From: Microbulbifer taiwanensis
GTDB lineage: Bacteria; Pseudomonadota; Gammaproteobacteria; Pseudomonadales; Cellvibrionaceae
Direction: 5' to 3'
Length of the DNA stretch: 64,000 nt
Assembly: GCF_014904815.1 (NCBI RefSeq)
Contig: NZ_JACZFR010000026.1
Coordinates: 1-64,000 of the forward strand
Below are positions 15,892 to 24,410 of this stretch, in pieces. The notes beneath the pieces were generated by a model. That model was not told the origin of the DNA, ran no database searches, and saw only the letters and a program-made list of their open reading frames with translations. Position 1 is the first letter of the stretch. Each line of letters begins with the position of its first letter. The position numbers and the translations under genes are program-made.

Positions 15892-18597
15892 CTATCCAGG
15901 AAACTCGGCGTCTGCAGCGCGGGAAAACTCGTCGAAAACACCCAGCCCATCGCCCAATGATTTGAGCCTTTCCGAAGTGATCTCCCCCTGATCACGGAGA
16001 GCGGCAAGTGCGGCATAGGCGATACTGGCTGCATCCACCTCGAAGTATTTGCGCAAGTCTTGCCGCGATTCGCACACCCCGAATCCGTCGGTGCCGAGGG
16101 CGACAAAGTGCCCCGGCACCCAGCGCGCGATGCTCGCCGGCAGCGCGCGCATATAGTCGGTACAGGCGACTATGGGGCCATCAACCGATTCAAGCACCCG
16201 CTCCAGATAGGACTCATGTTGCGCCCCCGGCTGCATCCGCTGCAGGCGCTCTACCCTCTCCGCATCCCGCGCCAGCTCCGAGTAACTGGTCACGCTCCAC
16301 ACATCCGCGGAAATACCACGCTCGGCGAGCAGGGCCTGGGCGTCCAGCACCTGCTGCATGATGCTGCCGCTGCCGAACAGTTGCACCGTCGGCTGTGCGC
16401 CATCCGTGTTGTCCGACGGGCGGAAAAGGTAGATTCCTTTTTTCACTCCCTCCTCGATGCGCGCCTGCTCTCCACCGGGAATGGCCGGCATGGGGTAGTT
16501 CTCGTTGTAGACGGTCAGGAAGTAGAAGACCTGCTCGCCCCGCTCGTACATCACCTCGATACCGTCGCGCAGCAGCATCGCCAGCTCGTAGGCGAAGGCC
16601 GGATCGTAACTGCGCATATTCGGCACCGTCGATGCCAGTATGTGGGAGTGGCCGTCCTGGTGTTGCAGCCCTTCGCCGTTCAGCGTGGTGCGGCCGGCCG
16701 TGCCGCCGAGCAGGAAGCCGCGGCACATGCTGTCGGCGCAGCCCCAGATCATATCCCCCACCCGCTGGAAGCCGAACATGCTGTAGAAGATATACAGCGG
16801 GATGGTCGGCACCCCGTGGTTGGCGTAGGCGGTGCCGGCGGCGAGGAAGGACGCCATGGCACCGGCCTCGCAAATGCCCTCCTGCAGTATCTGCCCGTCC
16901 GCTGCCTCGCGGTAGGGCAACAGGCTGTCTGCGTCCACCGGCAGGTACTTCTGCCCACCGGGGGCGTAGATACCGGCCTCGCGGAACAGCGCCTCCATAC
17001 CGAAGGTGCGCGCCTCGTCCGGGACAATCGGCACTATGTACTTGCCGACACGCTTATCCTTGATCAGCTTGGCCATCATGCGCACCACCGCCATGGTGGT
17101 GGAGAGGGCCCGCTCCCCGCTGCCGCAATAGAACTCTTCAAACAGCGCCCTGTCCGGCGCCTGCAGCGGCGCACTGTCCACCCGCCGGTAGGGCATACCG
17201 CCGCCGAGTGAACGACGCCTGTCGCGCAGGTAGCGCAGCTCCTCGGAACCCTCGGCCGGGCAGTAGAAGCCGGCCCGCGCCAGCTCCTCGTCCGCCAGCG
17301 GAATGCCGAGCCTGCGGCCGATACCGACGCGCTCTTCCGTGGAAAACTGTTTTTTCTGGTGCGCGGTATTTTTACCCTGGGTGGACTCGCCCAGTCCATC
17401 GCCCTTCACCGTCTTGACCAGTATTACCGTCGGCCTGCCGTTGCTCTGCGCGGCGCGGGCAAAGGCGGCGTAGATTTTTTTCGGGTCCTGGCCGCCGCGC
17501 TTTATCTCCCGGACCTCTTCATCGGTGAGGCTGCTCATCAATGCCTGCAGCTCCGGGGAGTTTTCCACCCAGTGTTCACGCTGGGCGCCACCGGGCCGGG
17601 TGGAGTACATCTGGTAGTCGCCGTCCAGGGTTTCGTCCATGCGCCTTTGCAGCACGCCGTTGCGATCATTCTGCAGCAGTGTGTCCCAACCGCTGCCCCA
17701 GACCACCTTGATCACCTGCCAGTCGGCGCCGCGAAAGCTGCGCTCCAGCTCCTGAATGATTTTTCCGTTGCCGCGCACCGGGCCATCGAGGCGCTGCAGG
17801 TTGCAGTTGACCACCAGCACCAGGTTGTCGAGTTTCTCCCGCGCGGCGATATTGATGGTGCCCAGCACTTCCGGCTCGTCCGCCTCGCCATCGCCGATAA
17901 AATTCCAGACCTTGCCGCCGTTATCCGGCTTCAGTCCGCGTGCCTGCAGGTACTTGGCAAAGCGCGCCTGGTAGATGGCCGAGGGTGTGGACAGCCCCAT
18001 GGAGGCGGTGGGCGCCTGCCAGAAATCCGGCATCTGCCGCGGGTGCGGATAGGAAGGGAGGCCGCCGCCCGGCTGCAATTGGCGGCGGAAATTCTGCAGC
18101 TGCCGCTCCGTGAGCCGCCCCTCCAGAAAAGCCCGGGCATAGATACCGGGCGCCGCGTGCGCCTGCACGTTGACCAGGTCGCCGCCGTAGTCCGTATCCC
18201 GGCAGCGGAAGAAATGATGGAACCCCACTTCCAGCATGGTGGCGGCGGAGGCGTAGGTGGCGATATGACCGCCGACACCGGATCCGCTGTCGGCGGCCTG
18301 CAATACCATGGCGATGGCATTCCAGCGGATGATATTTTCGATGCGCTGCTCGAGCTTCAGGTTGCCGGGGTAAGGCGGCTGTTCGGACAGCGGTATCGTA
18401 TTGCGGTAGGGGGTGTTCAGCGGCGCCTGGTCCAATGGCACGCCGCGCCTGACGAGGCGCTCCTGCAGCGCGCGCAGTATTTCCTGGGCGCGGTCCCCGC
18501 CCTGGTAGCGCAGGATATCGTCCAGGGATTCCAGCCATTCCTGCAGCTCTGAATCCTGATCTGCAATTAAGTCGTGCGGATTGACTTGCATATTCAC
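15892..18597 (-). CDS. mdeB: Homodimeric 2-oxoacid dehydrogenase E1 (MdeB-like, AceE family)
   Basis: A 901-residue AceE-type E1 that decarboxylates a 2-oxoacid with thiamine diphosphate and passes the acyl group to a lipoyl E2. The ThDP motif region is FIGDGEADEPEVLGTINIAA with the later NCNLQRLDGPV. No aceF or lpd follows. It lies downstream of a methionine gamma-lyase and an Lrp-type regulator, as in the Pseudomonas mdeRAB genes, where MdeB acts on 2-oxobutyrate from methionine. I therefore prefer 2-oxobutyrate dehydrogenase over pyruvate dehydrogenase. The start is GTG 18597 with AGGGG 6 bases upstream; ATG 18591 is possible. Confidence 0.85.
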   Translation of the reverse strand: MNMQVNPHDLIADQDSELQEWLESLDDILRYQGGDRAQEILRALQERLVRRGVPLDQAPLNTPYRNTIPLSEQPPYPGNLKLEQRIENIIRWNAIAMVLQAADSGSGVGGHIATYASAATMLEVGFHHFFRCRDTDYGGDLVNVQAHAAPGIYARAFLEGRLTERQLQNFRRQLQPGGGLPSYPHPRQMPDFWQAPTASMGLSTPSAIYQARFAKYLQARGLKPDNGGKVWNFIGDGEADEPEVLGTINIAAREKLDNLVLVVNCNLQRLDGPVRGNGKIIQELERSFRGADWQVIKVVWGSGWDTLLQNDRNGVLQRRMDETLDGDYQMYSTRPGGAQREHWVENSPELQALMSSLTDEEVREIKRGGQDPKKIYAAFARAAQSNGRPTVILVKTVKGDGLGESTQGKNTAHQKKQFSTEERVGIGRRLGIPLADEELARAGFYCPAEGSEELRYLRDRRRSLGGGMPYRRVDSAPLQAPDRALFEEFYCGSGERALSTTMAVVRMMAKLIKDKRVGKYIVPIVPDEARTFGMEALFREAGIYAPGGQKYLPVDADSLLPYREAADGQILQEGICEAGAMASFLAAGTAYANHGVPTIPLYIFYSMFGFQRVGDMIWGCADSMCRGFLLGGTAGRTTLNGEGLQHQDGHSHILASTVPNMRSYDPAFAYELAMLLRDGIEVMYERGEQVFYFLTVYNENYPMPAIPGGEQARIEEGVKKGIYLFRPSDNTDGAQPTVQLFGSGSIMQQVLDAQALLAERGISADVWSVTSYSELARDAERVERLQRMQPGAQHESYLERVLESVDGPIVACTDYMRALPASIARWVPGHFVALGTDGFGVCESRQDLRKYFEVDAASIAYAALAALRDQGEITSERLKSLGDGLGVFDEFSRAADAEFPG

Positions 18598-18654
18598 CGT
18601 GCACCCCTAGCGGCTCGGTACTGATGGAAAACGCCAAATCGCGCCCGACACACG

Positions 18655-18684
18655 GGCGCCAATGAACGCGGGTTCAATGGCGCC
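18655..18684 (-). other. Hairpin between mdeA and mdeB
   Basis: GGCGCC(A) at 18655 pairs with GGCGCC ending at 18684 across AATGAAC/GTTCAAT, with one mismatch, and a second small GC palindrome lies just beside it. No T-run follows on the minus strand, so it may adjust readthrough or mRNA stability rather than terminate. Confidence 0.35.
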
Positions 18685-18733
18685 GGAAATCTTCGCGCGA
18701 CGGCGACTTATTATTGTCTAGCGAGTCCGGCGG

Positions 18734-19921
18734 TTAGCCGCCGATGCTGGCGAGGCCCTGGTCCAGGTCCGCCATAATGTCCTCGGCATTCTCCAGGCCC
18801 ACCGCGAGACGGATCAGCGTGCGGGAGATACCCGCCTCGGCCAGCTCCTCCGGCTCATAGGTGGAGTGGGTCATGGAGGCCGGGTGCTGGATCAGGGTCT
18901 CGGCGTCGCCGAGACTGACCGCGCGCTTGCACATCTTCAGCTGGTTGATAAAGGCCACCGCCTGCTCGAAGCTGCCCTTCACCTCAAAGGCCATGACCCC
19001 GCCGGCACCGCGCATCTGCCTGCCGAGCAGGCGATGGCCGGGATGCTCCGGCAGCCCCGGGTAGTAGACCTTCTCGATGGCGCCATGGCCCTGCAGGTAT
19101 TCCGCCACCACCTGCGCATTCTCGCTGTGGCGCTGCACGCGCAGGTGCAGGGTCTTGAGGCCGCGGATCACCAGCCAGGCGTCGTGGGGGCTCATCACTG
19201 CGCCCATATCCTTGCGCGTGGTCATCTTGATGTGATTGATCAGCTCGCTGGAGCCGCACAGAATACCGGCCACCACATCGCCGTGGCCGTTCAGGTACTT
19301 GGTGGCGGAGTGCAGCACCAGGTCGATACCGTGGGTGGCCGGGCGCTGCAGGATCGGCGACATAAAGGTGTTGTCCATCACCGTGGTGATGCCCTGCTCG
19401 CGCCCGATAGCCGCAATGCTGTCCAGGTCGATCACCGTCAGGCAGGGATTGATCGGCGTCTCGCCGTAAATCACCTTGGTATTCGGTTTGATGGCCGCGC
19501 GCACGGCCTGTTCATCGGCCAGGTCGACAAAGCTGACCTGGATACCCAGCGCCGGCAGCTGGTGATTGAACAGTGCAAAGGTGCAGCCGTAGAGGCGGTG
19601 GGAAGTGATCAGGTGATCGCCGGCCTTGAGCAGGGCAAAGATCGCCGCGGAAACCGCACCCATGCCGGAACCGAAAGCGGCCGCCGCCTCGGTCTCCTCC
19701 AGCACTGCCATGCGCGCTTCCAGCTCATCGACGGTGGGGTTGCCGAGCCTGGAATAGATATGCCCCTGGGCATCGCCGGCAAAGCGGTCCGCGCCCTGCT
19801 GTACATCGTCGAAGACAAAGGTCGACGTCTGGTAGATCGGCGTCGACAGGGGGCCGTGTTCGCCCTGGGATTTCTTGCCACCGTGAATGGTGTTGGTTTC
19901 AATATTTTTTGATTCCCACAT
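18734..19921 (-). CDS. mdeA: L-methionine gamma-lyase (PLP-dependent)
   Basis: A 395-residue Cys/Met metabolism PLP enzyme from ATG 19921 (AGAGG 6 bases upstream; the frame stays open further upstream). The PLP lysine is in HSATKYLNGHGD, tyrosine/arginine of the phosphate site in YSRLGNPT, and LYGCTFAL carries the Cys typical of methionine gamma-lyases, where most gamma-synthases and beta-lyases differ. It splits methionine into methanethiol, ammonia and 2-oxobutyrate, the proposed substrate of the next gene. An Lrp-type regulator gene lies directly upstream on the same strand. Confidence 0.9.
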   Translation of the reverse strand: MWESKNIETNTIHGGKKSQGEHGPLSTPIYQTSTFVFDDVQQGADRFAGDAQGHIYSRLGNPTVDELEARMAVLEETEAAAAFGSGMGAVSAAIFALLKAGDHLITSHRLYGCTFALFNHQLPALGIQVSFVDLADEQAVRAAIKPNTKVIYGETPINPCLTVIDLDSIAAIGREQGITTVMDNTFMSPILQRPATHGIDLVLHSATKYLNGHGDVVAGILCGSSELINHIKMTTRKDMGAVMSPHDAWLVIRGLKTLHLRVQRHSENAQVVAEYLQGHGAIEKVYYPGLPEHPGHRLLGRQMRGAGGVMAFEVKGSFEQAVAFINQLKMCKRAVSLGDAETLIQHPASMTHSTYEPEELAEAGISRTLIRLAVGLENAEDIMADLDQGLASIGG

Positions 19922-19988
19922 AAGTGCCTCTTTTATCGTTATCAATAGAAGCTGCTTCATCACTACTGCGCGGGTGTTGAAACAGCTT

Positions 19989-20020
19989 CTAGACGGGCAC
20001 ATATGTGCGTGCCCGCCTAG
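19989..20020 (-). other. Hairpin overlapping the mdeR stop codon
   Basis: An inverted repeat (CTAGACGGGCAC with GTGCCCGCCTAG, one mismatch) spans the TAG stop of the regulator gene and the leader of mdeA. It lacks a T-run; it may separate expression of regulator and lyase. Confidence 0.4.
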
Positions 20021-20499
20021 GGTTCCGGCAAATCCAGCTGCGTTGTCTGCTTCAATGCCTTCAACACAATGCTGGTATGTATCCGGGCAATGCCCGGTAG
20101 AGGTATCAGGCGCGTGGCGATGAAGTGGTCGAGTGCGCGGTTGTTCACGGTGGAGACTTTGATCATGTAGTCGTACTCACCGGTAACGTGATAGCACTCG
20201 AGGACTTCCGGCATGGCCACCAGGCGATCCAGTACCTCGGCGATTCGCTCGTGCTGGTGCAGCTCCAGGGCAATCTCGATCAGGGCCAGGTTGTCGTGGC
20301 CCAGCTTCTCCCGATTGAGCATCGCCGCGTAGCCGCTGATATAGCCCTCCTCCTCCAGCCGCCTGACCCGGGCCAGCGTGGCCGGCGGTGACAGGTGGAC
20401 GCGATCGGACAATTCCACATTGCTGATGCGCCCCTCGGCCTGGAGGACCCGCAGGATGGCGATATCCGTGCGATCCAGCGACGAAATCGAGTTTAACAT
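20017..20499 (-). CDS. mdeR: Lrp/AsnC-family regulator (MdeR-like)
   Basis: A 160-residue Lrp-type regulator. The N-terminal helix-turn-helix (LDRTDIAILRVLQAEGRISN, then SPPATLARVRRLEEEGYI) is followed by the RAM ligand-binding domain (ECYHVTGEYDYMIKV). Size and position match MdeR, activator of methionine gamma-lyase genes in Pseudomonas putida, though there mdeR is divergent and here it is upstream on the same strand. It probably senses methionine or a related amino acid. Upstream, 20520-20560 is AT-rich with a GAATAT direct repeat that could be its own site. Confidence 0.87.
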   Translation of the reverse strand: MLNSISSLDRTDIAILRVLQAEGRISNVELSDRVHLSPPATLARVRRLEEEGYISGYAAMLNREKLGHDNLALIEIALELHQHERIAEVLDRLVAMPEVLECYHVTGEYDYMIKVSTVNNRALDHFIATRLIPLPGIARIHTSIVLKALKQTTQLDLPEP

Positions 20500-20796
20500 T
20501 GGGAGACCTTTGCAGATTTAAATTAGGCAAAACTTAGAATATTCCGAATATAGTTAATCAGCAAGGTCGAAATCTGGTCAAAACTGAAGAATCTTTTGTC
20601 CCGGTATCCCCGCGCTTGCGGAATCTTAGGCGGGGTCAGGGTGGCCCAGAGGACACTGCCGGGCGGGAATCCCGAAGCGGCCGGTTTCGGTGCGGCCCGG
20701 GACCGCTCTGCCCGCTCGGGCAGCGCTGTTCAATACCCGGGCAAACGGCTACGCTGGCCCGGGTCAGCGGCCGGCAATAAAAATGACGGGGAAACC
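20500..20796. promoter_or_regulatory. Divergent promoter region of mdeR and the alpha/beta hydrolase
   Basis: The first 80 bases are AT-rich and include AGAATATTCCGAATATAG, with two GAATAT half sites, a plausible Lrp-family site. The remainder is GC-rich without coding signal that I can see. Confidence 0.4.
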
Positions 20797-21764
20797 ATGG
20801 GCCAGAAACTGGCTTACGGATTAGAGAACTACGGAATTCGCTTTCGCACCCAGGCCTGCAACGGCATCCACCTGAACCTGGCCGAGGCCGGCGAAGGCCC
20901 GCCGGTATTCCTGCTGCACGGCTTCCCCGAGTGCTGGGCCAGCTGGGGCCCGCAGATCAAATTCCTGGTGGACAAAGGCTACAAGGTGGTGGCCCCGGAC
21001 ATGCGCGGCTACGGCGACAGCGACGCCCCCGAAGACGTCGCCGCCTACGACACCGTCGAGCTGGCGGCCGACGTGATCGGCCTGCTGGACGCCTACGACC
21101 AGCAACAGGGGGTGATTATCGGCCACGACTGGGGCTGTATCGTCGCCTGGCACACCGCCTGGCTGCACCCCGAGCGCATCAAGGGCGTCGGCGGCCTGAG
21201 CGTGCCCTGGTTCGGGCGCGGCCAGACCGACACCCTGAGCGCGCTGAAGCGGCAGATGGGCGATAACTACTTTTACATTATCGACTTCCAGAAGGCCGCC
21301 GCCCACGAGGCCCTGAACCGCGATACCCCCTGTCCCTGGAAAAAATCCTCACCGGCCGCCTCGACCTGCTGGGCCAAAAGGCCGGCGACGCCGGCCTGCT
21401 GGAACGCATCACCCTGCCGGAACAGCGCCCCGAATATATGTCCCGGGACTTCCTCGACTATATCGCCAGCCGCTACCGGCGCCACGGCTTTGAGTCGCCG
21501 CTGAACTGGTACCGCAACTTCGAACGCACCTGGGAGCGCACGGCTGCACAGGGAGACAACACCATCACAGTACCGGCGATGTACCTGACCGGCAGCAAGG
21601 ACTGGACCCACCGCTATGCTGAGAGTATCGGACTGGATATGCACCGGCAGTGCAGCGATCTGCGCATCTGTGAAGTGATTGAGGCGGGGCACTGGATCGG
21701 GCAGGAGCAGGCGGAATGGGTCAACGGCAAGATTGCCGAATTCCTCGCGTCGACCGGCCACTGA
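20797..21764 (+). pseudogene. Alpha/beta hydrolase (epoxide hydrolase-like), broken by a frameshift
   Basis: The first frame from ATG 20797 gives HGFPECWASWGPQ, then nucleophile elbow IIGHDWGCIVAW with Asp, as in epoxide hydrolases and haloalkane dehalogenases. After NRDTP at about 21326 homology jumps to another frame, which continues LSLEKILTGRLDLLG through the acid region LTGSKDW and the catalytic His in EAGHWIGQE to the stop at 21764. One extra C in the five-C run at about 21326-21330 would restore a 323-residue protein. It may be a true recent mutation or a base-calling error in the homopolymer. Confidence 0.85.
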
Positions 21765-21921
21765 CGAATGGGGCCACCCGATCGGCGGCGCCAATTTCGG
21801 AAGCCAATGCATCACATAACAGCTGAATTTTTTGCCGCGCGATGTTCGCCAACCGATCGACAACTTCTACGGCAATATTAACGGCAACATGGCGCACAGC
21901 AGCCCGGAAAAGTTTTTTCAT
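21721..21921 (-). CDS. Possible small protein, 66 residues, unrecognised
   Basis: From ATG 21921 the product starts MKKLFRAAVRHVAVNIAVEV, a possible amphipathic helix, and ends basic. GGAGG stands 6 bases before the ATG, which is the main reason to list it. The 3' end overlaps the end of the opposite-strand hydrolase gene by 44 bases. I know no homologue; it may be chance. Confidence 0.35.
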   Translation of the reverse strand: MKKLFRAAVRHVAVNIAVEVVDRLANIARQKIQLLCDALASEIGAADRVAPFVSGRSTRGIRQSCR

Positions 21922-22145
21922 CGCCATCCTCCGACCCGATCAATACGGACTCCGCTCCAACTTCTGAAACGTATATTTTCCAGCCGAACTGTACATTTAA
22001 TCACCAATCAATATTCGACGCAGGGATTTTTCGGTCGAAACCCACCTGAAAAAGCGCACGCAATCAACGACTTGGACTACTATTCAATAGCTGCCGTAGG
22101 GCGCTTACTGTACGGCAGAATCTTTCAGCATGATTTGAGGGTTAC

Positions 22146-23519
22146 ATGTCTACGGATCTTATCGACGCACAAGTATCACCTACCGGGCAGTTCGACATTC
22201 TCTCCAAGTACGAAATCCACAAACTCAGCCACGAAAGCCGCGGCCCCCAACACCAGACTTTCCGCAACTGTTCCCTGGCCGTACTCAATAGCGGCGCGCA
22301 TATGGATGACGGCAAAGAGCTACTGGAAACCTATGCCGACTACGATATTTCCGTCGCGCCGACAGAGCGCAGCGTAAAACTCCAGGTTAAAAACGCTCCC
22401 GCCAATGCCTTTGTAGATGGCAAGATGATTCGCGGTATCGCCGAGCACCTCTTTGCCGTGCTCCGCGATATCATCTACGTGAACAGCGAAATCACCGGCG
22501 ACCCGCGCTACGACCTGGTATCCGCACAGGGTGTGACCGATGCGGTATTCCATATACTGCGCAACGCCGGCACCTTTAATCGCAACCGCGTACCCAGGCT
22601 GGTGGTCTGCTGGGGTGGGCACTCCATCTCTTCCGAGGAATACGATTACACCAAGGAGGTGGGCTACGAGATGGCACTGCGCCACCTCGACATCTGTACC
22701 GGCTGTGGCCCGGGTGCCATGAAAGGCCCGATGAAAGGCGCCACTATCGGCCACGCCAAACAGCGCGACCGCCACGGACAGTATCTCGGCATTACCGAGC
22801 CGGGCATCATCGCCGCCGAGGCACCGAACGCCATCGTCAACCAGCTGGTCATAATGCCGGATATCGAGAAACGGCTGGAGGCCTTTGTGCGCACCGGCCA
22901 CGGCATAGTGGTATTCCCCGGCGGCGCGGGTACCGCCGAAGAGATTCTCTACCTGCTGGGCATACTCCTGCACGAGGAAAACCGGGAACAGCCCTTCCCG
23001 GTAATATTTACCGGCCCGGCCAGCGCCGCGGACTACTTTATCCGCATCGACCAGTTTATTACCGAGACATTGGGCGAGGAAGCCAGGTCCAGGTACCAGA
23101 TCATTATCGACGATCCCCAGGAAGTGGCGCGACAGATGGCCGCGGGTATCCAGGAGGTGCGGGATCACCGCAAGGAAACCGGCGATGCCTATTACTTCAA
23201 CTGGCAGTTGAAGGTGTCGACCGAGTTCCAGCGGCCGTTCGCCCCCACCCACGAGAATATGCACAGCCTGGCATTACACAAGGATCAGGAGCCCTACCTG
23301 CTGGCCGCCAACCTGCGCCGGGCGTTTTCCGGGATTGTCTCCGGCAACGTCAAGGATGAGGGGATTCGGATCGTGGAGAAGCATGGACCCTATGAACTGC
23401 GCGGTGATCCGGCAATTATGCGCAGCATTGATGCCCTGCTGGAATCTTTTGTGAAGCAGCAGAGGATGAAGCTGCCGGGTAAGGCATATATTCCCTGTTA
23501 TCGGATCAGTGCAGGCTAG
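22146..23519 (+). CDS. ppnN: Pyrimidine/purine 5'-monophosphate nucleosidase PpnN (LOG family)
   Basis: A 457-residue protein, close to the 454 of E. coli PpnN. The central lysine decarboxylase-like (LOG) domain has GCGPGAMKGPMKGA and the signature FPGGAGTAEEILYLLG; the N- and C-terminal extensions are those of PpnN rather than of short LOG proteins. The enzyme cuts nucleoside monophosphates to free base and ribose 5-phosphate and in E. coli is controlled by (p)ppGpp. It is a single gene at the left border of the accessory island. Confidence 0.92.
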   Translation: MSTDLIDAQVSPTGQFDILSKYEIHKLSHESRGPQHQTFRNCSLAVLNSGAHMDDGKELLETYADYDISVAPTERSVKLQVKNAPANAFVDGKMIRGIAEHLFAVLRDIIYVNSEITGDPRYDLVSAQGVTDAVFHILRNAGTFNRNRVPRLVVCWGGHSISSEEYDYTKEVGYEMALRHLDICTGCGPGAMKGPMKGATIGHAKQRDRHGQYLGITEPGIIAAEAPNAIVNQLVIMPDIEKRLEAFVRTGHGIVVFPGGAGTAEEILYLLGILLHEENREQPFPVIFTGPASAADYFIRIDQFITETLGEEARSRYQIIIDDPQEVARQMAAGIQEVRDHRKETGDAYYFNWQLKVSTEFQRPFAPTHENMHSLALHKDQEPYLLAANLRRAFSGIVSGNVKDEGIRIVEKHGPYELRGDPAIMRSIDALLESFVKQQRMKLPGKAYIPCYRISAG

Positions 23520-23562
23520 AAGTTAAAGTCAGAGTAAAAGTTTGACGAACTACCCAATAGAT

Positions 23563-23584
23563 GGCGACTTCAGTGAAAGTCGCC
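23563..23584. terminator. Perfect 8-base-pair hairpin after ppnN
   Basis: GGCGACTT at 23563-23570 pairs with AAGTCGCC at 23577-23584, six-base loop. It lies 44 bases after the ppnN stop and 55 bases beyond the end of the opposite gene. No strong T-run follows on either strand, so terminator function is only plausible. Confidence 0.4.
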
Positions 23585-23638
23585 CCATCGCCCCCAATGC
23601 CTGGGTTTGAGTCGAAACAGGGAATTGATTCACTGGTG

Positions 23639-24199
23639 TCAGGCAGGCATATCAGCCAGGTCGACTGCGAATACTACGCCCGACAAGTCTGAGGACTCTA
23701 TCAGGTCTTTGACCTTTTCGGAGCAGTAAATGCCGCGATAGCTGTCTTGCTTGGTGCGGAATAGAGCGAAGTCACTCACTTTGCCATCATCAAACCCGAG
23801 TGAAACCAGCTCATTCCACTCGTTGCGCACGGTCAACCTGGAATTTATAGCATCGACAGTGTCGGCGCTATTGAGCACATTGACCAGATAGCCGCGCTCC
23901 CGGCCACAGGTTACGGGCAGAACCTCGCTACCACCATCGAGCGCTTCGGCCAATACTTTGTAAGCTTTTTCGCTCAAATAGAGGCGGCCATTCCACACGG
24001 AAATATCCGGTTGCGGCTTTGGTTTGGAATCGTAGTTATTAAAAAACTCGACCTCCAGCGGCTTCCAAGTGTCAAGGTAGCTCTTGGGTTTTTTCTCAAG
24101 ATGGAACCGGCATCCCTCGCCGAGCTTGGCCTCCACCTCGTCGGCGCTGACAAGGAAATGGAGGTATTCCTTAACATTCGGATGTATTCGATAAATCAC
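23639..24199 (-). CDS. Imm11/DUF1629-like immunity protein
   Basis: A 186-residue protein, GTG start at 24199. It fits the Imm11 (MXAN_0049/DUF1629) pattern as I know it: a WKPLEVEF segment, PDISVWNGRLYLSEKAYKVL in the middle, and a C-terminal FRTKQDSYRGIYCSEKVKDL followed by SGVVFAVDL. Such proteins protect against polymorphic toxins encoded next to them. The GTGA start overlaps the stop of a short toxin-like remnant directly upstream. A second, broken paralogue lies at 30224-30751. Confidence 0.65.
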   Translation of the reverse strand: MIYRIHPNVKEYLHFLVSADEVEAKLGEGCRFHLEKKPKSYLDTWKPLEVEFFNNYDSKPKPQPDISVWNGRLYLSEKAYKVLAEALDGGSEVLPVTCGRERGYLVNVLNSADTVDAINSRLTVRNEWNELVSLGFDDGKVSDFALFRTKQDSYRGIYCSEKVKDLIESSDLSGVVFAVDLADMPA

Positions 24200-24410
24200 T
24201 GCGGCAGCCCCACGCCCTTTTTGTTCATCACGTAGTTTGGCTGCGTTCCGGCCTGCAACCGCGTCTCAATCATCTTGAGCGCCTTTGTTAAATCTTCCAT
24301 ATCGTCTATCTGGTCGAAATCGATTACCGTATTCAGCCAGACTTAGTATCGACTCAAATCGCTGGGCAACCTCCTTCACTTCCGGATATTTCCGGCGCGC
24401 ATACAGCATC
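24196..24410 (-). pseudogene. Remnant of a gene ending directly before the Imm11-like gene
   Basis: Two successive reading frames look coding. The first gives LYARRKYPEVKEVAQRFESI and continues LSLAEYG. After a one-base shift near 24336 the second gives VIDFDQIDDMEDLTKALKMI and continues through a Lys/Gly-rich tail to GLPQ, with its TGA inside the GTGA start of the immunity gene. This is the expected position of a toxin C-terminus. The 5' part is missing and is replaced by the 3' end of the giant helicase gene, which overlaps it. Family not recognised. Confidence 0.45.
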
